Assembly: GCF_000383955.1 (NCBI RefSeq)
Contig: NZ_KB913013.1
Location: 1,323,612 to 1,387,611 of the forward strand
Reading direction: 5' to 3'
DNA from: Rudanella lutea DSM 19387
GTDB lineage: Bacteria > Bacteroidota > Bacteroidia > Cytophagales > Spirosomataceae
Length of the DNA: 64,000 bases
The notes below the pieces were generated by a model that was not told the DNA's origin, did no database searches, and was given only the letters and a program-made list of their open reading frames with translations. Made by a program: the position numbers and the translations under genes. Shown piece by piece: positions 35,354 through 43,005 of this stretch; the stretch's first letter is position 1; each line of letters opens with the position of its first letter.

Positions 35354-35386
35354 CAAACGTACACACAGTATTTTTCTTGCGGCCAA
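35354..35386 (-). promoter_or_regulatory. Promoter of the FHA-phosphatase-kinase-PBP operon
   Basis: On the minus strand, TTG (35384-35386) and TACGTTTG (35354-35361) match the Bacteroidota -33/-7 pair with a 22-base gap. Transcription would begin about 35347, giving a leader of roughly 10-20 bases. This fixes the start of the FHA gene at 35338 or 35329. Confidence 0.6.
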
Positions 35387-35502
35387 TAAGTTCGTTAATG
35401 GCTCCTGGCCCCCACCAGCCGAATTAATCCGGCCCATTCTGGCACAATTTTGCCCCGAATACGTTTCTTTAACCAAGAGCCACCACAAGGCCTGTTAACC
35501 GA

Positions 35503-36915
35503 ATGACCCCATTACTGAAAGACCTTACGCCCCGGCAGATTGTTGCCGAACTGGACGGATACATTATTGGGCAGCACGATGCCAAACGCAACGTAGCTAT
35601 TGCCCTGCGCAACCGCTGGCGCCGGATGAATGCCCCGGTCGATATGCAGCGCGAAATTACCCCCAACAATATTCTGATGATCGGGGCCACCGGCGTCGGT
35701 AAAACCGAGATTGCCCGCCGACTGGCCAAACTGGCCGATGCGCCCTTTACCAAAGTCGAAGCCTCGAAGTTTACAGAGGTGGGCTACGTAGGCCGCGATG
35801 TCGAAAGCATGGTACGCGACCTGGTTGAGCAGGCCATCAACATGGTGAAAGCCGCCAAAAAAGAAGCCGTGAAAGTCCGGGCAAGCCAGATTGTCGACGA
35901 TCTGATTCTGGACATTCTCATTCCGCCGGTGCGGCCGTCGTCGTCAATGGTGCGACCGCTGGGCTTTGGCGATACGGGCGACAACAACGGCGACGGTATC
36001 CGCGATACCGATGCCGAACTGAACGAACGTACCCGCGAACGGTTCCGGGCCAAGGTGCAGTCGGGCGAGATGGACAGCCGACACATCGAAATCGACGTGC
36101 AACAGAGCCAAATGCCCAATATCGGCGTGATGGGCGGGGCTATCGACGACCTGTCGATGATGAATCTGCAGGAAATGCTCGGCGGCATGATGCCCAAAAA
36201 AGGCAAAAAACGCCGGGTGACCATTGCCGAAGCCCGCAAAATTCTGCTCGAAGAAGAAGCCGCCAAACTCATCGACATGGACGAGGTAAAAGAAGAGGCC
36301 ATTCAGAAAGCGGAGAATGCCGGTATCATCTTTATCGACGAGATCGACAAAATTGCCACCAACCGTTCGGGCGGGGCGGGTGGACCCGATGTGAGCCGCG
36401 AGGGGGTGCAGCGCGACCTGCTCCCGATTGTGGAAGGCAGCACCGTAAACACCAAATACGGCACCATCCACACCGACCACATCCTGTTTATTGCGGCCGG
36501 AGCGTTTCACGTCTCCAAACCAAGCGACCTTATCCCGGAGCTACAAGGCCGTTTCCCGATTCGGGTGGAGCTGCAAAGCCTGTCGGAAGACGATTTTTAC
36601 CAGATTCTGAAAGAACCCAAAAACGCGCTCACCAAGCAATACGTGGCCATGATGGCCGCCGAGGGCGTCGACCTCTCCTTTGATGACGAAGCCCTGCGCG
36701 AACTGGCCCGGATTGCGTTTCAGGTCAATTCGGAGGTTGAAAACATCGGTGCCCGCCGACTCCAGACGGTACTGAGTCAGCTGCTCAACGATTTCATGTT
36801 CGACATCCCCGACGTAATCGGACCCAACGCGCACGTACTGGTCACGAAAGAACTCGTCGCCGAAAAACTAAACGGCTTGGTACAGAACCGCGATTTGAGT
36901 CAATACATTTTATAG
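35503..36915 (+). CDS. hslU: ATP-dependent protease ATPase subunit HslU
   Basis: 470 residues of the AAA+ HslU/ClpY family. Walker A is GATGVGKT (61-68), with the family start LTPRQIVAELDGYIIGQ. The pore motif GYVGRDVE follows, and Walker B is IIFIDEIDKIA. The I-domain (about 120-250) is acidic and Met-rich (MGGAIDDLSMMNLQEMLGG). The C-terminal end, NRDLSQYIL, is the usual tail that docks into HslV. The peptidase gene hslV is not next to it, which is unlike most bacteria. It is divergent from the FHA operon with 164 bases between. Confidence 0.97.
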   Translation: MTPLLKDLTPRQIVAELDGYIIGQHDAKRNVAIALRNRWRRMNAPVDMQREITPNNILMIGATGVGKTEIARRLAKLADAPFTKVEASKFTEVGYVGRDVESMVRDLVEQAINMVKAAKKEAVKVRASQIVDDLILDILIPPVRPSSSMVRPLGFGDTGDNNGDGIRDTDAELNERTRERFRAKVQSGEMDSRHIEIDVQQSQMPNIGVMGGAIDDLSMMNLQEMLGGMMPKKGKKRRVTIAEARKILLEEEAAKLIDMDEVKEEAIQKAENAGIIFIDEIDKIATNRSGGAGGPDVSREGVQRDLLPIVEGSTVNTKYGTIHTDHILFIAAGAFHVSKPSDLIPELQGRFPIRVELQSLSEDDFYQILKEPKNALTKQYVAMMAAEGVDLSFDDEALRELARIAFQVNSEVENIGARRLQTVLSQLLNDFMFDIPDVIGPNAHVLVTKELVAEKLNGLVQNRDLSQYIL

Positions 36916-36920
36916 GACAG

Positions 36921-36994
36921 AATGGATAATGCAGAATGGACAATGTAAAATGTGAGAACTCGCATTACTCATTATCCATTTTGCATTATCCATT
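36921..36994. repeat. Heptamer arrays as an inverted pair (AATGGAT / CATTATC)
   Basis: Left side has AATGGAT, AATGCAG, AATGGAC, AATGTAA; right side has CATTACT, CATTATC, CATTTTG, CATTATC, CATTACA. The outer 20-mers 36921-36940 and 36975-36994 pair with one G-T mismatch. It lies between convergent genes and could act as a two-way terminator. Confidence 0.85.
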
Positions 36995-37409
36995 ACACAT
37001 TATCTCCGACATAGTTTGCCAATTGGCGCGCAGCCCGGTCAATATCAGCCCGTCGGGTCGGGGCCGGGTCGAAGCGGTTGAAGGGGTGCAGTTCGAGCAC
37101 AAACGTCACGTCGATTTCATCATCGACGGGCGTAAACAGTTTGTAGCCAACCACACGCACGGGCATGAGTCCGTGCTTTTTTTTGTAGGTAAGCAGCCAG
37201 TTACCCAACAGCCGCTCGATGTGTTCGGTGGGCATATCGGGCGCAGGAATAAACCGCACGTAGGCATGGCCCCGGTCGACAAAGGCCCGACCGGGCACGC
37301 CCTTGCCGTCGGCATCGAAATGCCCTTCGCAACTCGAAAACGTTTGCACCAGTCCGGTGGCGTTGAGGGCCTCAACAAGCGGCAGAATACCGGGTTCGAT
37401 AGAAGTCAA
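36993..37409 (-). CDS. Conserved hypothetical protein
   Basis: 138 residues, cytoplasmic, alpha/beta. Notable is VQTFSSCEGHFDADG at residues ~21-35; a Ser-Ser-Cys motif of this kind is seen in the tRNA wybutosine protein TYW3, but the remainder does not clearly follow. HAYVRFIPAP and VTFVLELHPFNRFDP look like strands. It ends with an alpha-helix (DIDRAARQLANYVG). The gene lies 12 bases after the MFS gene on the same strand, so they may be co-transcribed. No function assigned. Confidence 0.7.
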   Translation of the reverse strand: MTSIEPGILPLVEALNATGLVQTFSSCEGHFDADGKGVPGRAFVDRGHAYVRFIPAPDMPTEHIERLLGNWLLTYKKKHGLMPVRVVGYKLFTPVDDEIDVTFVLELHPFNRFDPAPTRRADIDRAARQLANYVGDNV

Positions 37410-37421
37410 TGTGTTTTTTTC

Positions 37422-38606
37422 TTACCGCTTCAGTTTCCAGATAAGCAACAAGGCCGACACCAGCGCCAGCAAGGCCGAAGCGGCAAACGAAGCCTGCGTG
37501 CCACCCGCCATGTGGTTGTAGAGCCAGCCAGCCGCTACGGCCCCCAAACCAATCCCCGCTTCGAGGGCAATGTACATGGTAGCCATAGCCCGGCCGCGCG
37601 TATGCTCATCGCTCAGGTCGGCTGTCCAGGCCTGCACGGTGGGCGAGTTCATGCCCCACGAGAGGCCGTACACCACACAACCCGCCCAAAACCAGACGGG
37701 TGCAGCCGCATCGGCCAGGCCAGCCAGTACCAGCATACCCATTGCCACCGCCAATGCCCCCGACGATACCAGCAGTACAGGCACCCGGCCGTAGCGGTCG
37801 GAGGTTCGGGCAAAGAGCACCCGTACTACCAGCGACGCAATCGTGTAAACGGTAAAAAACAGCCCCTTATTGGCCACGCCCAGCTTCATGCTCAGGGCCG
37901 GAATAACCGTCAGGACAGCCCCCGACGAAAACGAGAGCAGCAACAGAATCCAGAACGGCCAGCGGGCGTTTCGGTCAAATAACTCGTCGGCTTTCAGCTT
38001 CAGCAACCCCCACCGAAACGGCTCCCGATCGGTCAGCGTTTCGGGCATTCGGAGCAGAATCAGGATCGACAGCAGCGCAAATGCTGAGGAGGTGTAAAAC
38101 ATAACGTTGAGCGAAAACGACTCGGCCAGCCAACTGCCAATGGCCGGCCCCAACGACATCCCCGTGGCCGTAAACAAACCCAGGGCACCCATCGCTTCGC
38201 CCCGGCGGTCGGCGGGCACAACATCGGCTACGTAGGCGGCCGTAGCGGTGGGTTTGGTGCCCGTTGAAAACCCGTGAATGAGCCGTAACAACAAAAAACC
38301 CCAGACCGAGAGAGCCAGGGGATACATAAAACCGCACACAAAACACACCACCGACCCAAATGCCATAACAGGCACACGGCCGATACGGTCGGTGAGTTTG
38401 CCGCTGAACGGGCGCGACAGGCCCGCCGTAAGGGTAAACAACGCAATAATGAGCCCGACGTACTCCCGACCACCCATACCCTCCAGATAAGCGGGCAATT
38501 CGGGTATCATCATGGAGAAACTGGCCGAGAAAAGAAAGTTACTCGTACTCAGCAACCAGAATGGTAAGGTGTACAGCGACGGACGGGATTGAGTAGCAGC
38601 AAACAT
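37422..38606 (-). CDS. MFS transporter
   Basis: 394 residues with twelve predicted helices. The conserved loop 2-3 motif reads GKLTDRIGRVPVMAFG (G-x-x-x-D-R-x-G-R), with a matching ARTSDRYGRVPVLLV in the second half. The drug-efflux-like motif LGPAIGSWLAESF is in helix 5. Such motifs suggest H+-driven efflux, though no substrate can be given. ATG at 38606 is used; a TTG one codon earlier would lie in the adjacent hairpin. The upstream hairpin at 38608-38649 ends two bases before the start codon. Confidence 0.9.
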   Translation of the reverse strand: MFAATQSRPSLYTLPFWLLSTSNFLFSASFSMMIPELPAYLEGMGGREYVGLIIALFTLTAGLSRPFSGKLTDRIGRVPVMAFGSVVCFVCGFMYPLALSVWGFLLLRLIHGFSTGTKPTATAAYVADVVPADRRGEAMGALGLFTATGMSLGPAIGSWLAESFSLNVMFYTSSAFALLSILILLRMPETLTDREPFRWGLLKLKADELFDRNARWPFWILLLLSFSSGAVLTVIPALSMKLGVANKGLFFTVYTIASLVVRVLFARTSDRYGRVPVLLVSSGALAVAMGMLVLAGLADAAAPVWFWAGCVVYGLSWGMNSPTVQAWTADLSDEHTRGRAMATMYIALEAGIGLGAVAAGWLYNHMAGGTQASFAASALLALVSALLLIWKLKR

Positions 38607-38607
38607 C

Positions 38608-38649
38608 AAACAGCGGTTGTATCGGGGTGCAAAGATACAACCGCTGTTT
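38608..38649. terminator. 16-bp hairpin between methyltransferase and MFS genes
   Basis: Perfect arms AAACAGCGGTTGTATC (38608-38623) and its complement (38634-38649), loop of 10 bases. It may terminate methyltransferase transcripts or hide the MFS start in a structured leader; a T-run is weak. Confidence 0.7.
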
Positions 38650-38672
38650 GGGGTTTTACAGCAAAAGTCGCT

Positions 38673-39311
38673 TTAGGCCGCAAGGGGTCGCAGTACTTTT
38701 ACGTCCCAGCCGTTCTTGTCGGTTTTCACAAACGTGCTGTCGACAGTGGCAAAACCAGCTTCGATTTCCTTCCAGCGGGCTTCGCTATTGGCATGCCGAC
38801 CGGTGTTCATTGAAATAATGAGCAAGCCATCGGGCTTCAGCATCGGCGCATACTGCGTCACCAGCTTGTCGACCATCGGCTCAAGGTAATAGATAGCTTC
38901 GTTGAAGATGATGATATCGAACTTCTGCTCCGTCCGCAAATCGTTCATATCCACGGCTTCAAACTGGGTCTGGGCATCGCCAAACCGCTGCCGGGCCCGT
39001 TCAATGGCCGTATCGGCTACGTCGGTGCCCAGATACGAGCCATAATGCTTCCGACCGATTCGCTGCGCCATGATGCCTTCACCACAACCAATCTCCAGAA
39101 TAGCCGGGCTGTTGGGCTTCAAAAACTGAACGTAGCCCGCCAACACACTAAACCGCGCCAACTCGTCGAGGTTTTCGAGCCCATCCCAAAGCCCTTTTTC
39201 GTACTGGTAATTCCACCGGGAGCGGTCGGTACGCAGAATTTTACGGTTAAAGAAAGAAGAGATACTGGCTAATGGGCCTTGTGATTTCGCAGTTGGTACA
39301 CTGTCGCTCAT
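38673..39311 (-). CDS. Class I SAM-dependent methyltransferase
   Basis: 212 residues. SAM-binding motif I is ILEIGCGEGIMAQRIG; motif II region GTDVADTAIERARQRF contains the acidic ribose-binding residue; FDIIIFNEAIYYLEPM is motif post-I/IV. The N terminus has a helical stretch (SFFNRKILRTDRSRWNYQYE) as in enzymes acting on sugars or lipids for export. The methyl acceptor is unknown. Upstream there is a TAGTTTTG promoter element. It is separated from the MFS gene by a hairpin, so co-transcription is doubtful. Confidence 0.9.
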   Translation of the reverse strand: MSDSVPTAKSQGPLASISSFFNRKILRTDRSRWNYQYEKGLWDGLENLDELARFSVLAGYVQFLKPNSPAILEIGCGEGIMAQRIGRKHYGSYLGTDVADTAIERARQRFGDAQTQFEAVDMNDLRTEQKFDIIIFNEAIYYLEPMVDKLVTQYAPMLKPDGLLIISMNTGRHANSEARWKEIEAGFATVDSTFVKTDKNGWDVKVLRPLAA

Positions 39312-39397
39312 AATTTGTAAGGAGAAGTACAGATTACGTTGTTTGGTAAAACGAGTCCTGGTGTTAGTATTACTTTCAGAGAGGCAAGCATTACGTA

Positions 39398-39405
39398 CAA
39401 AACTA
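39398..39405 (-). promoter_or_regulatory. -7 promoter element TAGTTTTG
   Basis: Minus-strand TAGTTTTG matches TAnnTTTG exactly, 87 bases before the methyltransferase start. No well-placed TTG partner is visible. The rest of the AT-rich 39312-39556 spacer holds no gene. Confidence 0.4.
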
Positions 39406-39556
39406 CGGTGCCGTTGCAGACAGTTGATTATAAATTGATTAATAAAATATTAGATTAGTCGTAGATAAACGATTAAAAGAAATACGTACAATTACATATA
39501 CACGCCTAAACCTAAACACACTCAAAAGTAAGTAATTTTTACAGGTAAATAATAAA

Positions 39557-39585
39557 CCCTGACTTCTGAAGAACAAAAGTCAGGG
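39557..39585 (-). terminator. Terminator of the hibernation-factor gene
   Basis: CCCTGACTT (39557-39565) pairs with AAGTCAGGG (39577-39585); on the minus strand a T-rich stretch follows. It is 22 bases after the stop at 39607. Confidence 0.78.
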
Positions 39586-39606
39586 CCTAACTGGCAACCA
39601 AACTGA

Positions 39607-39978
39607 TTAAGCCAGGCTTGCCGGATCAATCTCGTCAATATTGCCCCGGTTCGCATTGGTATGATTCCCAAATCGCTTTTCCAGTTGCTTTTGCAGCTTG
39701 GCCGCTACGTTGTTGATGAGCGTGTACCAGTTGTCGCCGTTATCGTCGGCAAACACATCATTGCCGGGTACCCCATATTTGATCCCTACATGCTTATCAT
39801 TGCTGCGCTGATTCGGTTCCAGTTTAAGATACACCTCGGCCGTAATCACATCGCCTTTGTAATAGCGCCGGAGCTTACCCAGGGCATCCATCACCGAAGC
39901 TTCCAGGTCTTCGTCGAGCGTGAATCCAACGGCTTCAATGTCTAAGCGAACTCCGTCTAATGTTTCGTCTTCCTGCAT
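39607..39978 (-). CDS. HPF/RaiA-family ribosome-associated protein
   Basis: 123 residues of the short form of the sigma-54 modulation/S30EA family. The beta1-alpha1 start (VRLDIEAVGFTLDEDLEASVMDAL), a Tyr-rich turn (LRRYYKGDVITAEVYLKLE) and a C-terminal helix (INNVAAKLQKQLEKRFG) fit the fold. These proteins sit in the ribosome decoding region and slow translation or pair ribosomes in stationary phase. The C-terminal dimerisation domain of long HPF is absent, so ribosome pairing would need another factor. It is monocistronic with its own terminator. Confidence 0.85.
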   Translation of the reverse strand: MQEDETLDGVRLDIEAVGFTLDEDLEASVMDALGKLRRYYKGDVITAEVYLKLEPNQRSNDKHVGIKYGVPGNDVFADDNGDNWYTLINNVAAKLQKQLEKRFGNHTNANRGNIDEIDPASLA

Positions 39979-40128
39979 AATCGTATCTATTTACGTCGAG
40001 TTTAGCGACCACGCTGAACGTTGGTGGCCCTACCCAAATAAATCGCTGCGGGGCTTTTTTGTTTGCAAAAAGTGGCCGGCAATCGCGTAGCGGTTTCGTA
40101 CATCCTTCGGTTTACGGTCGGTTCTGCC

Positions 40129-40136
40129 TATTTTTG
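40129..40136 (+). promoter_or_regulatory. -7 promoter element TATTTTTG
   Basis: TATTTTTG matches TAnnTTTG exactly and lies 41 bases before the mltG start. The TTG box expected near 40108 is not seen. It supports the later start codon at 40177. Confidence 0.45.
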
Positions 40137-40176
40137 CGGCCTGTTTGGCTTCTTACCTGGCCAACGCTTTACGACC

Positions 40177-41211
40177 ATGTCTCAAAACGTCAAGATTGGC
40201 CTTTTCATCGCCGTCTCCGTCATCTCAGTAACCTTTTCGTTTTACTTCTGGCAGGTGTTTCGGACGCCCAACCTCAACCTGGAAAGCGAAAAGCCGGTAG
40301 CCTTGCTGGTACCGCGGGGGGCTACCTTCCAAACCGTGCTGGACTCCCTGAAGGCCAACAAAATTCTCAACGACGAAAAGTCGTTCCGGTTTTTGTCGCG
40401 GCTGATGAAATACGACCAGAATGTGAAGGTGGGCCGGTACGAAATTCAGCCGGACATGGGCAATTACGAAGCCATCAAGAAATTGCGGAGTGGTAGTCAG
40501 GACCCACTCACGGTGACGTTTAACAATATCCGGCTGAAGCAGGACCTGTCGCGACGCCTGGGTGCCAAGTTTGCGTTTGGCCCCGACTCACTCGGCAAAT
40601 ACCTCGACGACCCCGCCCTGTGTAAAGAATACGGGTTCGATACCACCACGATCGTCTGCATGTTTATCCCGAACAGCTACGAGATGTTCTGGACCATTAA
40701 GCCCAAAGCCCTGCTCGACCGTATGGCCAAAGAATACAAGTCGTTCTGGACACCCGCCCGGCAGGCAAAAGCGAAAGCGCTCAACATGACGCAAACGCAG
40801 GTGCAGACGCTGGCATCTATTGTACAGGGCGAAACGAACAAGGTCGACGAACAGCCTCGGGTAGCGGGTGTGTACCTAAACCGGCTGGAGCGGGGCATTA
40901 AGCTCGAAGCCGACCCAACGGTGATTTTTGCCCTGCGCGACTTCACGATCCGGCGGCTCCTGAACAAGCAACTGACCGTCGACTCGCCGTACAATACCTA
41001 CCGGTACACCGGCTTGCCCCCCGGCCCCATCAACCTGCCGTCGATCAATGCCATCGACGCCGTGCTGAATGCCGAAAAGCACGATTACCTGTTCTTCGTG
41101 GTCGACGCCCGTTTCAATGGCTACCACACGTTCTCGAAAACGCTGAGCGAACACCTCGCCAACGCCCGGCTCTACCAGAAGGCTCTGACCGAGCGGAAGA
41201 TTATGAAATAG
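40177..41211 (+). CDS. mltG: Endolytic murein transglycosylase MltG
   Basis: 344 residues from ATG at 40177; an upstream extension is rejected because a promoter element lies inside it and the membrane helix belongs at the N terminus. One helix (VKIGLFIAVSVISVTFSFYF, ~5-24), a LysM-like domain (PVALLVPRGATFQTVLDSL), then the YceG domain. Catalytic Glu219 is in SIVQGETN, the same place as Glu218 of the E. coli enzyme as I recall it. GVYLNRL and LPPGPI are further signatures. It cuts nascent glycan strands next to the inner membrane, ending their growth. Confidence 0.95.
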   Translation: MSQNVKIGLFIAVSVISVTFSFYFWQVFRTPNLNLESEKPVALLVPRGATFQTVLDSLKANKILNDEKSFRFLSRLMKYDQNVKVGRYEIQPDMGNYEAIKKLRSGSQDPLTVTFNNIRLKQDLSRRLGAKFAFGPDSLGKYLDDPALCKEYGFDTTTIVCMFIPNSYEMFWTIKPKALLDRMAKEYKSFWTPARQAKAKALNMTQTQVQTLASIVQGETNKVDEQPRVAGVYLNRLERGIKLEADPTVIFALRDFTIRRLLNKQLTVDSPYNTYRYTGLPPGPINLPSINAIDAVLNAEKHDYLFFVVDARFNGYHTFSKTLSEHLANARLYQKALTERKIMK

Positions 41212-41325
41212 AAGGAGAAGGGAGGAAAGGGAGAAAGGAAAAGGGAGAAGCCCGATTTGGGTAATACTTTCCTCCTTTCTCCCTTTCTTCCTTTTTCCCT
41301 TTCCTCCTTCCTCCCTTTCTTTCCC
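41210..41325. repeat. Purine tract facing a pyrimidine tract
   Basis: Positions 41210-41250 are only A and G; 41267-41325 are almost only C and T. The two tracts can pair with each other imperfectly, with a loop of about 16 bases. It fills the spacer between mltG and the thioesterase and may serve as a terminator or form triple-stranded DNA. Confidence 0.75.
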
Positions 41326-41745
41326 ATGTTTACTTTTCTTGTTTCAGACATCCGGGTTCGGTACGCCGATACGGATCAGATGGGTTACGTGTATTACGGC
41401 AACTACGCCCGGTTTTACGAGATCGGGCGGGTAGAGGCATTGCGGAGCCTAGGGTTTCATTACAAAGAGATGGAGGAATCCGGTGTGATGATGCCCGTGT
41501 ACGAAAATCACTCGCGGTATCTTCAGCCCGCCCGGTACGACGACCTGCTCTCGGTGACCGTGACGATTCCGAGCCTGCCCAAGGCCCGCATTGTGTTTCA
41601 ATACGCCATTCGGAACGAAGCCGGTCTGCTGCTCAACACGGGCGAGACAACGCTCGTGTTTCAACGGCGCGATACCGGGCGGCTCTGCGCGGCCCCCGAA
41701 CCGTTGCTTCAGGCCCTGAAACCTTTTTTTAGTGAGACCGTTTGA
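41326..41745 (+). CDS. Acyl-CoA thioesterase, YbgC family
   Basis: 139 residues with a single hot-dog fold. The active-site motif RYADTDQMGYVYYGNY carries Asp17. The ATG at 41326 is used, as the preceding in-frame codons are the pyrimidine repeat. Members hydrolyse acyl-CoA (4-hydroxybenzoyl-CoA or short-chain) and in proteobacteria neighbour the Tol-Pal genes; here the neighbours are mltG and a YihY membrane protein. The exact substrate is not predictable. Confidence 0.9.
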   Translation: MFTFLVSDIRVRYADTDQMGYVYYGNYARFYEIGRVEALRSLGFHYKEMEESGVMMPVYENHSRYLQPARYDDLLSVTVTIPSLPKARIVFQYAIRNEAGLLLNTGETTLVFQRRDTGRLCAAPEPLLQALKPFFSETV

Positions 41746-41769
41746 ACGTTGAGCAACCTCACTGATGAT

Positions 41770-42741
41770 ATGTTTGACAAACTCATGGGCTTGTCAGCGC
41801 TTTCGGGCGCTCGCGACTGGCTGCGCACTCACCGGCCCTTTGATTCGAAGGTCATCACCTGGTACGATTTCATCAACAAGATAATCGACAAAATAGCGGG
41901 TAACGACCTCAGCGAACGGGCCGCAGCCGTTGCGTTCAATCTGTTTCTGGCCATTTTTCCCGCTATTATCTTTTTATTTACCCTTATTCCGTACATCCCG
42001 ATACCGGACTTGCAACCACAAATTATGAACCTGCTGAGCCGGGTCATACCAGCCGGTACGTTTGAAGCCGTTGATACTACCATTCGGGATATTATTGGCC
42101 GTCAGCGGAGTGGGGTACTATCGTTCGGTTTTCTGGCAACAGTATATGCCGCTACCAATGGTATGGTGGCCCTGATGAATGCATTTCATACCTCGCAGGA
42201 AACGCCGGACCGGCGAAGTTTTTTGAAAATCCGATTAACCGCGCTGGCCCTTACCTTTTCATTAGGTGTGGCAATTGTTGTAGCAATAATCGTGCTACTT
42301 GTAGGGGGTATCATTACGGAATACCTGCTTCAATTCGGCTTTTTTAGCAATCCGGTTATCGCCTATCTCCTCAGTTTCGTCCGGTATCTGCTGGTGTTTG
42401 CGGTGTTTGTAGGCGTGGTTTCGGTGATCTACAAGTTCGGGCCCGACGTTGACATGAAGTGGACATTTATCACGCCCGGCTCGCTCACGGCTTCGATCCT
42501 AATTGTGCTGACTACCCTCCTTTTTTCGTTCTACCTGTCCAATTTTGGTTCTTATAATAAAATTTACGGTTCAATAGGTACACTAATTGCCTTAATGGTC
42601 TGGATCAACCTGATCGCATTGCTGGTAGTACTGGGGTTCGAAATGAACGTGTCGCTGTATGGTTTGGAAGGTGAGAAAAAACCCAAACCCGAAGAGAAAG
42701 TGGCCGACACAAAAACAACAAACACCACTCTAAACAAGTAG
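41770..42741 (+). CDS. YihY/virulence factor BrkB family membrane protein
   Basis: 323 residues from ATG at 41770; TTG at 41749, only three bases after the thioesterase stop, would add seven residues and is a realistic alternative. Six hydrophobic helices. NDLSERAAAVAFNLFLAIFPAIIFL is the typical first-helix region, and GSIGTLIALMVWINLIALLVVLG the last. The C-terminal tail is Lys-rich and polar. The family is widespread but its job is unknown; an older link to RNase BN was an error. Likely co-transcribed with the thioesterase. Confidence 0.9.
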   Translation: MFDKLMGLSALSGARDWLRTHRPFDSKVITWYDFINKIIDKIAGNDLSERAAAVAFNLFLAIFPAIIFLFTLIPYIPIPDLQPQIMNLLSRVIPAGTFEAVDTTIRDIIGRQRSGVLSFGFLATVYAATNGMVALMNAFHTSQETPDRRSFLKIRLTALALTFSLGVAIVVAIIVLLVGGIITEYLLQFGFFSNPVIAYLLSFVRYLLVFAVFVGVVSVIYKFGPDVDMKWTFITPGSLTASILIVLTTLLFSFYLSNFGSYNKIYGSIGTLIALMVWINLIALLVVLGFEMNVSLYGLEGEKKPKPEEKVADTKTTNTTLNK

Positions 42742-42752
42742 TGTGGTGTTTG
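42719..42752 (+). terminator. Hairpin over the yihY stop codon
   Basis: CAAACACCAC (42719-42728) pairs with GTGGTGTTTG (42743-42752); the stop codon of the YihY gene is in the loop. T-run is weak. Confidence 0.6.
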
Positions 42753-42978
42753 CAAACCCTAACCCATAAAATGTGATTAATGATTGCTCCCTTTGAGGCT
42801 GTGTACTAAACTGCGGAAGCAACCGGTTAGGATCAATTAAAAACCGTGCCAAACTTTCAATTGATACCGTAAACGTTAAAACAATTCCGTTCCCTAAAAC
42901 GTCTGACCAGACGAATACAGGTTGGTGTAATATTGTGTCACTCAAATAAACCTGAACGTTAATCTGTATTCCCGACAC
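42730..42978 (-). CDS. Possible 82-residue protein
   Basis: Reads from GTG at 42978 to TAG at 42730, filling the whole spacer between the YihY and glycosyltransferase genes and overlapping the former by 12 bases. Strand-like repeats of hydrophobic and polar residues (VQVYLSDTILHQPVFVWSDV; IVLTFTVSIESLARFL) give it a protein-like look. The region is clearly richer in A and T than its neighbours. There is no ATG start and no recognised family, so this may be a remnant or a chance frame. Confidence 0.35.
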   Translation of the reverse strand: MSGIQINVQVYLSDTILHQPVFVWSDVLGNGIVLTFTVSIESLARFLIDPNRLLPQFSTQPQREQSLITFYGLGFANTTLLV

Positions 42979-43005
42979 TTGTAGCTGTGGCTACCTGCCG
43001 TGCGC

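Noticed and set aside
36936..37982. 348-codon plus-strand frame over the repeat and MFS region
   Set aside because: It begins in a repeat array and continues antisense to the hypothetical and MFS genes; rich in Gln, His and Arg, no domain.
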